From contig NZ_JAJOMB010000018.1 of NCBI RefSeq assembly GCF_021129305.1, positions 1 through 64,000 on the forward strand: a DNA stretch of 64,000 nt, given 5' to 3'. Source of the stretch: Kineosporia babensis (lineage in GTDB: Bacteria > Actinomycetota > Actinomycetes > Actinomycetales > Kineosporiaceae). A model generated the notes under the pieces. It saw only the letters and a program-made list of their open reading frames with translations, had not been told where the DNA came from and did not search any database. Shown here one piece after another: positions 1 to 8,886 of the stretch. Every line of letters starts with the position of its first letter. Position 1 is the stretch's first letter. Position numbers and translations under genes: made by a program.

Positions 1-1280
1 ATGCTCTCGATCCTGGCGGAAGACATCCACGACGGCCGGTTCCTGAGGCTGATCTCGAACATGCTACGGGCTGGGTATCTGGAGGACTGGCGGTGGAACG
101 CCACGCTCAGCGGGGCACCGCAGGGCGGGGTGGCCTCACCGATCCTGTCGAACATCTACCTGGACCGGTTCGATCAGTTCGTCGAGCAGGTTCTGTTTCC
201 TGAGTTCAATCTCGGCCGCCGACGTCGACGGCATCAGGCTTATCGTGATGCGCAGAACGCGATCGACCGGGCCCGCAGGGCCGGGGACCGTGAAGGCGTG
301 CGGCTGGGGATTCAACAGCGGCGCCGGGTTCCCAGCCAGGACCCGAACGATCCCGGATACCGGCGGTTACGGTATGTCAGGTATGCCGACGACTGGCTGC
401 TGGGGTTCGCCGGACCCAAGCACGAGGCCGAGCAGATCAGTCCCGGATCACGCAGTTCCTGCGTGAAGAACTGCGACTGGAGTTGTCGCAGTCCAAGACG
501 GTGATCACCCACGCCACCAGCCAGGCGGCGCGGTTTCTCGGTTACGAGGTCCGTTCCCAGCACGCCGATACGAAGATCACCCAGGGTCGTCGGTCGGCGA
601 ACGCGAGGATCGGGCTGTTCGTGCCCGGGGACGTCATCAGGAACAAGTGTGGCAACCACATGCGCAAAGGGGTTCCGGCGCAACGCGGTTTGCTGCTCCA
701 TGATCAGGACTTCACGATCGTGGCGAAGTACGCGGCCGAGTACCGGGGAGTGGTTCAGTACTATCTCCTCGCCCAGGACGTGTTCCGCCTGGAGAAACTG
801 CGGTGGGTCATGGAGACATCCATGCTGAAAACACTGGCAGGGAAGCACAGGTCAACCGTCACGAAGATGGCTCACCGATACAAGCGGGTCATCGACACCC
901 CGGACGGGAAGCGGACCTGTTTCCAGGTGGGCGTGCCCAGGGAAGGAAAGAAGTCACTGACCGCTCGTTTCGGCGAGATACCACTCAAACGCCAGCGCTT
1001 GGCGGTCCTGAATGAAAGGGCTCCGGTCCTGGCCAGTGCCCGGCGTAACGAGCTGATCCATCGGCTCCTGGCTGAGTGCTGCGAGATCTGCGAGTCCCGG
1101 ACTCAGATCGAGGTCCACCACGTCCGGAAACTCGCTGACCTCAACCGCCCGGACCGACCCGACAAACCGGCATGGGTCTATCTCATGGCCAAACGACAGC
1201 GCAAGACGCTCGTCATCTGCCGTGAATGCCACGAGAACATCCATGCCGGACGCAGGACTGCCACACCCACCCGGAACTGA
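1..1280 (+). pseudogene. Group II intron reverse transcriptase/maturase with HNH domain, frameshifted and 5'-truncated by the window
   Basis: Frame 1 encodes the middle of the RT: a SGAPQGGVASPILSNIYL block (about codons 38-55), then the catalytic YADD box in RYADDWLLGF (about codon 130). The protein then changes to frame 3 at about 437-444. There a missing base (or two extra) breaks the frame between AEQI and RITQFLREEL. Frame 3 continues through thumb/maturase (domain X) sequence. It ends in an HNH endonuclease: CEIC, HHVRKL and CRECHENIH, with the zinc-binding Cys pairs and HNH histidines present. Intron-encoded proteins with this order splice and mobilise their host intron. The frameshift could be a sequencing error, but as written the protein is broken. 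The start codon lies outside the window. Confidence 0.88.
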
Positions 1281-1286
1281 CTGCTG

Positions 1287-1382
1287 GAGAGCTGTGTGAC
1301 GCGAAAGCGTCAGGCACGGTTCGGGAAGAGGCCGACAGAAAAGGACCCCAACCAGAGGAACCTCGCTGGCGGCCCACTTCAC
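1287..1382 (+). ncRNA. Group II intron domains V and VI
   Basis: Bases 1289-1321 fold as a textbook domain V. GAGCTGTG pairs with CACGGTTC, then TGACGC pairs with GCGTCA around a GAAA tetraloop, with a two-base GG bulge on the 3' side and an AGC triad at the base. Bases about 1341-1376 can form a domain VI-like stem (CCAGAGG with CCT..CTGG). The 3' end CCCACTTCAC matches the usual intron terminus. The ribozyme core therefore looks intact although the protein is broken. Confidence 0.8.
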
Positions 1383-1393
1383 TCTGAGGGGGC

Positions 1394-1415
1394 CCCGGCG
1401 CAGCAATGCGCCGGG
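1394..1415. terminator. Perfect GC-rich hairpin just past the intron 3' end
   Basis: CCCGGCGCA, loop GCAA, TGCGCCGGG forms a perfect 9-bp stem. It sits 12 nt beyond the intron 3' end and at the broken end of the minus-strand orfB. It may be a terminator or part of the insertion target. No U-tract is present. Confidence 0.4.
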
Positions 1416-2006
1416 CTACCCGACGGCGCCCGCAATCGCTTGAGCACCGGCGCTGCGGCGCCGCATCTGGTCGCGGCCCTCGACCACAGCGCCGGTACGG
1501 TCCTGGGGCAGGTGGGCGTCGATGCGCGCAGCCCCGCCGACGATGTAGCGGGAGTAGATGTCGATCATCACGTAGGCGTCGTAGTAGATGCCCTTGACCG
1601 GTCCTTTCAGCTTCGTGATGTCCCATGTGTAGACCTGCCCGGGCCCGGTCGCGACCAGCTCAGGCCGCGCCCGTGGCGCGTGCCGGGCCTGCCGACGGCG
1701 TTCGCGGACCTGGTCGTCGCAGCGCAGCACCCAGTAGAACGTGGAGACCGAGCCGAGGTAGCGGCCCTGTTCCAGGAGCACCGCGAACGCTGCGGCCGGA
1801 GCCAGGTCGACCAGATCATCGCTGGTCAGGGCCTCACGGATGGCCTGACGTTCGTCCTGGCTCAGGGCGTTGGCCGGAGCTGGCCGCGCCGGCGCAGGAG
1901 TAGATCGGGCTCGATCGCGAGCCTCAGCGGCCCGGGGCAGCCCGGTCAGCGCGGACGCGGCTCGGGTGCTGGTTCCTGTCGCGGTCAGCTGCCGGTAGGC
2001 GTTCAT
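1416..2006 (-). pseudogene. IS3-type transposase OrfB, truncated in the catalytic core
   Basis: The 196-residue frame begins at the ATG at 2006, overlapping the orfA stop as ATGA, so translation could be coupled. Residues about 45-130 show the OrfB pattern: ALTSDDLVDLAPA, then YLGSVSTFYWVLR, then PELVATGPGQVYTWDITKLK. A DIYSRYIVG block of the rve integrase fold follows. After GG the sequence no longer resembles the family, and a stop comes about 45 codons later. The HADRG region and the downstream catalytic Asp and Glu are missing. Full OrfB proteins are usually about 280-320 residues, so this copy should be inactive. Confidence 0.75.
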
Positions 2007-2434
2007 CAGGATCCGCCGCGCCTGTTCGGGCGCCGGAACGCGTCCGGAATTTGCTGCTGTTCGGCCTCGCTCTCGGAGATGGCTTCCAAGAGCTTGTGCG
2101 CTTTTCCCATGATCTCCAGCGCTGCCTCGGTCGTGGCGAGCTTGCGGTCCTTCACCGCCAGTTCGCGCTTCAAGCGGGCGATCTCGGCCTGCTCCGGGGT
2201 GGGCCGTCCGACGGATTCGCCGGCGTCCTTGCCCTGCAGCAGACCGCCGTCGCGGGCCTTGCGCCACTCGGTGATCAGCGATGAGTACAGGCCCTCGCGC
2301 CGCAGGAACGCCCCGCCCTCACCGAGGGCGGCGGCTTGTTCGTATCCGGCCAGCAACTCCAGCTTCTGCGCCGGCGTGAACGACCGGCGGGGCCTGGGGC
2401 CCTGACCACCCTCACGGGGCTTCCTGCGACTCAT
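2006..2434 (-). CDS. IS3-type transposase OrfA
   Basis: This 142-residue protein starts at the ATG at 2434 (MSRRKPREGG). Upstream in-frame codons lack family features. It shows the OrfA layout: a basic N-terminus, an HTH of the FTPAQKLELLAGYEQ..GAFLRREGLYSSLITEWRKA type, then a heptad-rich coiled coil (EIARLKRELAVKDRKLATTE) for multimerisation. OrfA binds the IS ends and is normally joined to OrfB by frameshifting. The partner here is truncated, so only a DNA-binding or inhibitory role is plausible. Confidence 0.8.
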   Translation of the reverse strand: MSRRKPREGGQGPRPRRSFTPAQKLELLAGYEQAAALGEGGAFLRREGLYSSLITEWRKARDGGLLQGKDAGESVGRPTPEQAEIARLKRELAVKDRKLATTEAALEIMGKAHKLLEAISESEAEQQQIPDAFRRPNRRGGS

Positions 2435-3009
2435 GGAACCATCCTGAGCCACCGGCCCAGCCAAGGTCATACTCACGATTCGTCGATCCAGTTCTCGCCC
2501 TGTCAAAGGGAGGGGTTGCTCTGAGCCGCTGGCCTCAACTCACCCTGACAGACAGGGGGTACGAAACATTCCGTGAAACAACAACCTCCGAAAGCCCGCC
2601 ACTCCGGATCCCAGAGAGCTTCAAGCAAGCCGGTTCGGGCGTAGCAGTGTGCTCGGGCTAGTCGAGCATACCCAGGCGGCTGTTGAGTCACCGGTGTTCG
2701 ACGCGCACACACTGGATCTGCAAATGCCCACTGCCACAGCTGCGAGCGTTCCTGCTGGATCAGGGAACGGAGGGCCGACCAAGGACGCGGTCTGGGTGGT
2801 GCTGGCCTGCCTTGTTCGGCAGGAGTAGGAGTTCTGGCGGCCGGCTTTGGCGTGGCTGGCGCTGCCGGGATTGGCCGGGCGTAGTCGGGCGGCTGCGTCG
2901 AGCACTGGCCACAGTTGCGTGCGCGACATCCGAAGACATCGACAGTGAGCTCTTGGTCGGGTTCCTGAAGGCGCTGCTGCAGCGGAACCTGTCAACCTGT
3001 TTGAGACAG

Positions 3010-3159
3010 TCAGGCTGCTGTCTTATGTAGTTCTTGGTCGGTCTGGATGGCCGTGGGTGGCTGGTTGATCCAGGCCTTGGCCGGGAGTTCGGGGGCGTCC
3101 CGTCCGGTTGCTGGGATGCCATATCTGCCATTGTCAGAGTCACCGTTCATGATCCACAT
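3010..3159 (-). CDS. Possible small protein, unknown
   Basis: A 49-codon frame starts at the ATG at 3159 (MWIMNGDSDNGRYGIPATG...) and ends ...IQTDQELHKTAA. An in-frame stop lies three codons upstream, so the start is well bounded. The composition is mixed and polar, without the Arg/Pro/Ala runs of shadow frames in this GC-rich DNA. A weak GGGCGAG precedes the start. There are no Cys residues, signal peptide or recognisable domain. It could be a small gene or the C-terminal stub of a lost mobile-element protein. Confidence 0.2.
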   Translation of the reverse strand: MWIMNGDSDNGRYGIPATGRDAPELPAKAWINQPPTAIQTDQELHKTAA

Positions 3160-3482
3160 CTCGCCCTACTCGCTACAGATGAGAGTACGTCGTCTGTCTC
3201 ACGTAAGGCTGACAGAGAGGGCAGACGCGTGCGCGGACGAACGTGTGCTTCCGTCTCCCGGAAAGCGCAGTTCGTCATGTGCGACGGGAACTGGGTATCG
3301 ATCCGATTGGCCAGCACCCGACCCCGTTGCCGGCTGCCTTGGATCTGGTGGCGCTGGAGCCGGGTCACCCGAACTGGTTCTGCTGTGGGCGGTGCGGGCA
3401 GGAACGATCACAGAAAAGCGCCAGTGCCAGCAGTAAGAAACACCCGGTCAAGCACCGCTATCCCTCATGGTCCAGAACGTGC

Positions 3483-3502
3483 GGACCGGCGTCTGCCGGT
3501 CC
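3483..3502. terminator. GC hairpin downstream of the IclR-type gene
   Basis: GGACCGGC, loop GTCT, GCCGGTCC gives a perfect 8-bp stem about 120 nt past the stop of the minus-strand regulator. It is a plausible intrinsic terminator without a U-tract. Confidence 0.35.
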
Positions 3503-3624
3503 GGCCCGATCAGCACATCGCTTGAGAGCCGGGCCGGACAGGGGTTTGACAGGACCTCGACGGCAGCGTCCGCGATTTCGCCAGATTCTCGACGCGGAAA
3601 CCGAGTTCGTGAGGCGGCGCCCTC

Positions 3625-5016
3625 CTACCCGTGCCCCAGCAGGCCGGAAAGCCTGTCGGCCAGTTGCCGTACGGCCGTCTCCAGGCGTTCACCGTGGACG
3701 GCGAAGTGCTCGGTCGTGGCCACCAGACAGGCCGCCGCCGCCACCGCCCCGCTGGCGTCGCGCACTGGGGCCGCGACCGACTGCATCCCGGTGTCGTCGA
3801 AGGGCTCCATCGAGATCGCCCCGTCCCGGACCACCTGCCGCACCCGCCGCAGGAACCGGTCCAGCTCGAGCCGGGTGTAGCGCGGTGGGAACAGCTCGGC
3901 GATCTGCGGCAGTTCCAGGTCCATCACCAGGACTGGTCCACCGTCCGAGCCGATGATGGGGTGCGCCCGCCCCAGCCACGGCGCCATTCGCAGCCCCGTC
4001 CCGGGCCGCGACAGGTGTTCGACCAGGGTGAGACTGCGCATGCCGCGCAGAACGGTGACGAAGCCGCAGGTCTCGGTGAGCTCGGCTGTGCGGGCCACCA
4101 AGGGTGAGCCGAGCTGGGCCAGGGTCGGCGTGACGACCGAGCGGTGCCAGGCGTGCACGGCCCAGCCGATCCGGAACTGGCTGCGGCCCGGGTTGGACGA
4201 CACCAGACCGGCCCGCTCACAGGAGGCCAGTAAGCGCTGGGTGCGGTCGGCCCGCAGGCCCACGGCCCGGGCGGTGCCGGCGATGGAATCCGGCTGGGCG
4301 GCCAGGTGCCACAGAATCTGCACAGCTGCGCCCAGGCTGCTGTCCGAGGCAACGGTCGGGGCCGATCCGAGATCGGGCAGAGCGAGCACCGCGTCCTGGA
4401 TGCGGCGACGGGCACTGCGCACGGCACTGCGCGCCTGAGGACCGTGCTGGGGCAAGCGATTCACCGGCATCCGGACCGCGAGTACGGCCAGGTGCTCACC
4501 CTCTGGGCTCAGGATCGGGGCAGCGATCTCGCTGCAGCTGCCGATGGCCGACTCGAAGACTTCGTCGTCCTCGAAGGATCCCGGCCTCTGGTCGGCCTGG
4601 GCGATCCCGCTGGTGGCGTCCTCGATCAGATCACCGGGATCGGCTTGGGCGTGCAGGGTCCACAGCGAGTCCACCGTTGCGGTGATGCGCAGCGTTCCTC
4701 CGGATCGGGCGGCCAGGCAGACGGTCTCGCCGGTCTGGTGAGCGGCCAGAGTCAGCGCGTAGCGCAGCGTGTGGGCGAAGGGGGCCGCGGCCCGGCCGGA
4801 GAGCCGAACCGCCAGGGGCCCGAGGCCATAGGAGCCGTAGGCGTCGCCGTGGGCGAGCAGACCCAGTTCGAGCAGTTCCGAGCACAGCCGGGACGTCCGG
4901 CTCAGGGAGGCGCCCAGCTCGCGGGCCAGGGTGCCGACGAGCACAGGCTGGGTGGGATCGCAACGGCCACCGATGATTTGAACGATTGTTAACGCCGCTG
5001 ACACGCGAACGGTCAT
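3625..5016 (-). CDS. Double IclR-family transcriptional regulator
   Basis: The 463-residue protein starts at the ATG at 5016, preceded by GGGAGGGG at good spacing. It carries two IclR modules in tandem. The first is a winged helix at residues 1-60 (TIVQIIGG..., LARELGASLSRTSRLCSELLELGLL) with an effector-like domain to about 215. The second is a winged helix at about 230-290 (QILWHLAAQ..IAGTARAVGLRADRTQRLLASCERAGLV) followed by another effector domain (VTVLRGMRSLTLVEHL, GAVAAAACL). Normal IclR proteins have one module of about 250 residues. The gene is divergent from the ABC importer/oxidase operon starting at 5195, its likely target. The effector is unknown. Confidence 0.8.
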   Translation of the reverse strand: MTVRVSAALTIVQIIGGRCDPTQPVLVGTLARELGASLSRTSRLCSELLELGLLAHGDAYGSYGLGPLAVRLSGRAAAPFAHTLRYALTLAAHQTGETVCLAARSGGTLRITATVDSLWTLHAQADPGDLIEDATSGIAQADQRPGSFEDDEVFESAIGSCSEIAAPILSPEGEHLAVLAVRMPVNRLPQHGPQARSAVRSARRRIQDAVLALPDLGSAPTVASDSSLGAAVQILWHLAAQPDSIAGTARAVGLRADRTQRLLASCERAGLVSSNPGRSQFRIGWAVHAWHRSVVTPTLAQLGSPLVARTAELTETCGFVTVLRGMRSLTLVEHLSRPGTGLRMAPWLGRAHPIIGSDGGPVLVMDLELPQIAELFPPRYTRLELDRFLRRVRQVVRDGAISMEPFDDTGMQSVAAPVRDASGAVAAAACLVATTEHFAVHGERLETAVRQLADRLSGLLGHG

Positions 5017-5194
5017 CGGATCCCCTCCCGCAGAATCAGCAATCTTCCGGTATCCGGATTGCGGTCCATGCCTATCACGGCCTTGCCCGGCCGCAACGCT
5101 CCTATAGCGTCCGCAGACATTCGGCCGCCAGTTGCCGAAGGTCCCGTACCGCACCACCTCCACGCCCGCTTCCCCCGGCCCGCAAGGAGTTCCC
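5017..5194. promoter_or_regulatory. Divergent promoter region between IclR regulator and amino-acid importer operon
   Basis: The 178-bp gap must hold the promoters for both divergent units. An inverted repeat TCCGG-TAT-CCGGA (5046-5058) lies 30 bp upstream of the regulator start and could be an operator. That assignment is inference from position and symmetry only. No clear -35/-10 pair stands out. Confidence 0.35.
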
Positions 5195-6100
5195 GTGAAT
5201 CTGCCCGTTCGCACCACCCTGGCCGGCGCCCTGGTCGGAGTCCTGACTCTCCTGAGCGCCTGTGCGTCCAGTTCGTCGCCGTCGGCCGCACCACCGAGCG
5301 AGAGCGTGGCCGGCACCTACGACGAGTCCATCGCCGCGCTGGTGCCTGCCGAGATCGCCGAGTCCGGCAAGATCACCGTTGCGGCCGGTCCTGGTTATCC
5401 GCCGTTCTATCTGCTCGCGGACGACCAGAAGACCCTGGCCGGAGCGGACATCGAGCAGGTCCGGGCGATCGGTGACGTGCTCGGCCTCGAGATCAGCTTT
5501 CAGGACATCAAGTTCGACGCGATGATCCCGGCGCTGCAGACCAACCGGGTCAACATGGCCGCGGGTGGGTTCAGCATCACCCCCGAGCGGCTCAAGGCGG
5601 TGGACTTCGTCAGCAACTTCTCCGGTGGCACCTCGCTGATCGTGCCGGTGGGCAATCCGCTGGAGCTCAGCCTGGACACCATGTGCGGGCGCAAGATCGC
5701 GGTACAGAAGGGCACGGTGTACGCCGACAACTACATGCCGGTCTTCACCGAGAAGTGCACCGCCGCTGGGCAGGACGCGATCGACGTGTCGGTCTACCCG
5801 ACCGCGGCCGACGCCGCCCTGGCCCTGACCTCCGGTCGCGCCGACGCCACGATGTCCGACTACGGGCCGCTGGCCTACCAGGCCGAGCGCTCCAACGGGC
5901 AGTTCGAGGTGCTCGAGGCGAACTACGACCCCAGCACCTGGGGTTTCGCCTTCCCACAGGGCTCGGGTCTGGAGGAGGCGGTGGCCGCGGCGATGAACCG
6001 GATGATCGAGGACGGCACCTACGCCGAGATCCTGGCTCGCTGGGAGGTCCAGGCCGGTGCCATCACCACCTCGGAGATCCACACCGATGAAACCGACTGA
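5195..6100 (+). CDS. ABC transporter substrate-binding lipoprotein (polar amino acid type)
   Basis: The 301-residue protein starts at the GTG at 5195 with AAGGAG 5 nt upstream. A lipoprotein signal ends in the lipobox LLSAC (Cys about residue 24). The mature part is a family 3 solute-binding protein: ITVAAGPGYPPFYLL, FQDIKFDAMIPALQTNRVNM and AAGGFSITPERLKAVDF, with a late MNRMIEDGTYAEILARW. It should capture an amino acid or related amine/acid outside the membrane for the permease and ATPase that follow. The oxidase and amidohydrolase downstream suggest a modified amino acid, but the ligand cannot be read from sequence. Confidence 0.88.
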   Translation: MNLPVRTTLAGALVGVLTLLSACASSSSPSAAPPSESVAGTYDESIAALVPAEIAESGKITVAAGPGYPPFYLLADDQKTLAGADIEQVRAIGDVLGLEISFQDIKFDAMIPALQTNRVNMAAGGFSITPERLKAVDFVSNFSGGTSLIVPVGNPLELSLDTMCGRKIAVQKGTVYADNYMPVFTEKCTAAGQDAIDVSVYPTAADAALALTSGRADATMSDYGPLAYQAERSNGQFEVLEANYDPSTWGFAFPQGSGLEEAVAAAMNRMIEDGTYAEILARWEVQAGAITTSEIHTDETD

Positions 6101-6994
6101 CACCCAGGCGTCCCCAGTTCTGAAAGTCGTTCCGGTCCGCCGCTACGGCCAGTGGCTGACCACGGCGGTGCTCCTGGGCCTGGGTGCCCTGGCGGTGCGC
6201 TCGATCCTGACCAATCCCCGGTTCCAGTGGGACGTGGCGTTCGGCTACTTCCTCAACGCCGAGGTGCTGGACGGTCTTCTCACCACGATCTGGCTGACTC
6301 TGGTGGCGATGGCGGTCGGCATCGTGATGGGCGTGCTGATGGCGATCGGGCGCCGCTCGGACAACCCGGTGGTCTCCGGCGCGGCTGCTCTCTATATCGG
6401 TTTCTTCCGGGGCACACCGCTTCTGGTGCAGCTGATCTTCTGGTTCAATCTGGCCGCGCTGTACCCGGTGCTGTCGATCGGCATCCCGTTCGGCCCGACC
6501 TTCGCCTCGGGCAGCGCCAACGTCCTGATCACCCCGATGGTGGCGGCGATCCTGGGACTGGGCCTGAACGAGGGCGCCTACATGTCCGAGATCGTCCGGG
6601 CCGGGCTGCAGTCGGTGGACCCGGGGCAGACCCAGGCGGCCCAGGCCCTGGGAATGCGCAAGGGCCAGGTGTTCCGGCGGATCGTGCTGCCCCAGGCGAT
6701 GCGGGTGATCATCCCGCCGACCGGCAACGAGACCATCGCCATGCTGAAGACCACCTCGCTGGTCAGTGTGATCGCGATCCCCGAGATCCTGTTCCAGGTG
6801 CAGGCGATCTACTCGCGTACCTACGAGGTGATCCCGCTGCTGATCACGGTCAGTCTCTGGTACCTGATCCTGACCACGGTGCTCACCATCGGGCAGATGT
6901 ACCTCGAAAGGCACTTCCGCCGGGGAGATCTGAGGACTCCCCAGCGTAGCTTCCTCGCCGTCTTCCTGGCCCGTCGCACCGAACAGGAGCAGCC

Positions 6995-6998
<4 letters not shown>
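6087..6998 (+). CDS. ABC transporter permease (polar amino acid type)
   Basis: This 303-residue membrane protein starts at the ATG at 6087, overlapping the end of the binding-protein gene by 14 nt. It has about five to six hydrophobic segments. The HisM/GlnP-type EAA loop is clear ([23 protein letters not shown], then [16 protein letters not shown]). [13 protein letters not shown] is the conserved amino-acid permease segment near residue 110. It forms the transmembrane channel, probably as a homodimer because no second permease gene is present. The cytoplasmic EAA loop docks the ATPase encoded next. Confidence 0.88.
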
Positions 6999-7753
<755 letters not shown>

Positions 7754-7767
7754 AAGGAGTGATCGCT

Positions 7768-8886
7768 GTGGAAACTTTCGATGTGGCCGTGGTCGGGCTC
7801 GGAGCCCTCGGCAGTGCCGCCGCCTACTACCTGGCCCGCAAGGACGTGAAGGTGGTGGGTTTCGAGCAGTTCGAGCTCGGGCACGTGCGGGGTGCCTCGC
7901 ACGACACCTCGCGGATCATCCGCACCTCCTACGGCTCGGAACCGTACGTGCGGCTGGCCCAGTCGGCCTACCGTGACTGGGCCGCCTTCGAGGAGGCGAC
8001 CGGTGAGCGTCTGGTCACGGTCACCGGGGGCGTGGTCTTCATCCCGAAGCACGGCCCGTACTCGGCGGCCGACTTCGCGACCAGCCTCACCGCGGCGGGT
8101 GTTCCGTTCGAAATGCTCACGCCGGAGCAGGTCTCGCAGCGCTGGCCGCAGTTCCGGCTGAGCGAGGACGTGGAGACGGTGTACACCGCCGACTCCGGTA
8201 TCGTGCACGCCGCCCGGTCGGTGGCCGCCTTCCAGATGCATGCTCGGGTGCACGGAGCGACGCTGCGGGACCGGACCCCGGTGAAGAAGATCACTCCGGT
8301 GGACGGGGGAGTGATCGTGCACACCGACAGCGGCGACGTCCGCGCCGGAAAGGTGATCCTGGCGGCGGATGCCTGGACGAACGAGCTGCTGGAGCCGCTG
8401 GGGGCGCAGATCCCGTTGGTCACCATGCAGGAGCAGGTCACGTACTTCAGCCCGGTCGACCCGGACGCGTTCGGCCGCGAGCGGTTTCCGGTGTGGATCT
8501 GGGAGGACGAGGAGTGCTTCTATGGGTTCCCGACCTACGGGGAGCCGACGATCAAGGCTGCGCGTGATCTGTCGGAGAATGTGATGAGCCCGCAGGAACG
8601 TACTTTCGTTCCCTCGGCGGGTCTGCTGGAGGAACTGGGAGGTTTCATGAGCGCGAAGATCCCTGGCAGTGGAGACGTGTTGCGCACCGTCACCTGCCAG
8701 TACGCGATCACCCCGGACCGTAATTTCGTGATCAGCCCGCTGGAGCAGTATCCCGACGTGCTGGTGGCGCTGGGGGCCGGTCACGCCTTCAAGTTCGCCC
8801 CGGCGATCGGGCGGGTCCTGGCCGAGCTGGCGGTCGACGGCAAGACCACCGACGACATCTCGACCTTCGCGGTGGGTGCGGCATGA
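7768..8886 (+). CDS. FAD-dependent amine oxidase of the SolA / monomeric sarcosine oxidase family
   Basis: The GTG at 7768 is chosen because AGAAGGAG lies at proper spacing, and the earlier in-frame GTG at 7759 would sit inside that site. The 372-residue protein opens with the FAD-binding GxGxxG (VAVVGLGALGSAAAYYLA) and the family motif SHDTSRIIRTSY. It ends with GHAFKFAPAIGRVLAELA, the region carrying flavin contacts in this family. Family members oxidise N-methyl amino acids or sarcosine to imines, giving H2O2. Its place after an amino-acid importer and before an amidohydrolase suggests catabolism of an N-substituted amino acid. The exact substrate is unknown. Confidence 0.8.
   Translation: METFDVAVVGLGALGSAAAYYLARKDVKVVGFEQFELGHVRGASHDTSRIIRTSYGSEPYVRLAQSAYRDWAAFEEATGERLVTVTGGVVFIPKHGPYSAADFATSLTAAGVPFEMLTPEQVSQRWPQFRLSEDVETVYTADSGIVHAARSVAAFQMHARVHGATLRDRTPVKKITPVDGGVIVHTDSGDVRAGKVILAADAWTNELLEPLGAQIPLVTMQEQVTYFSPVDPDAFGRERFPVWIWEDEECFYGFPTYGEPTIKAARDLSENVMSPQERTFVPSAGLLEELGGFMSAKIPGSGDVLRTVTCQYAITPDRNFVISPLEQYPDVLVALGAGHAFKFAPAIGRVLAELAVDGKTTDDISTFAVGAA

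Larger units (their letters stand above)
1..1382 (+). mobile_element. Group II intron, 3' portion (5' end outside window)
   Basis: The segment holds a reverse transcriptase/maturase-HNH reading frame followed directly by sequence that folds as intron domains V and VI. It ends in a typical group II 3' terminus (CCCACTTCAC, 1373-1382). The 5' half, including domains I-III and the first part of the RT, lies before base 1. The 3' boundary at about 1382 is inferred from similarity to the Y-rich 3' ends of known introns. The intron lies antisense to, and just beyond the broken end of, an IS3-type transposase. The encoded protein is frameshifted, so any splicing or retrohoming would need protein from another copy. 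Confidence 0.85.
1416..2434 (-). mobile_element. IS3-family-like insertion sequence remnant (orfA + truncated orfB)
   Basis: Two minus-strand frames are arranged as in IS3 elements. OrfA is an HTH protein with a leucine-rich coiled coil. OrfB starts in an overlapping ATGA and carries the start of an rve/DDE integrase core. OrfB stops before the rest of the DDE core, and no convincing pair of terminal inverted repeats was found. The element is therefore most likely a non-autonomous remnant. Confidence 0.75.
2435..3624. other. Gene-poor interval between the IS remnant and the IclR gene
   Basis: No frame here has convincing protein-family features, and the open frames are short. Base composition looks less GC-biased than in the neighbouring genes. 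Visible items are a short palindrome CCCTG-ACAGA-CAGGG (2543-2557) upstream of orfA, one possible 49-codon minus-strand ORF (3010-3159), and a GC hairpin at 3483-3502. The interval is probably the debris zone of mobile-element insertions. Confidence 0.5.

Noticed and set aside
2683-3030. Plus-strand 115-codon frame in the interval after the IS remnant
   Set aside because: There is no ribosome site or domain, and its Trp/Arg-rich composition is typical of chance frames.
3243-3956. Plus-strand frame with a Cys-pair segment (FCCGRCGQ) running into the IclR gene
   Set aside because: Its only start is an unsupported GTG right after stops. Two thirds of it is antisense to the IclR gene and it matches no family I can name.
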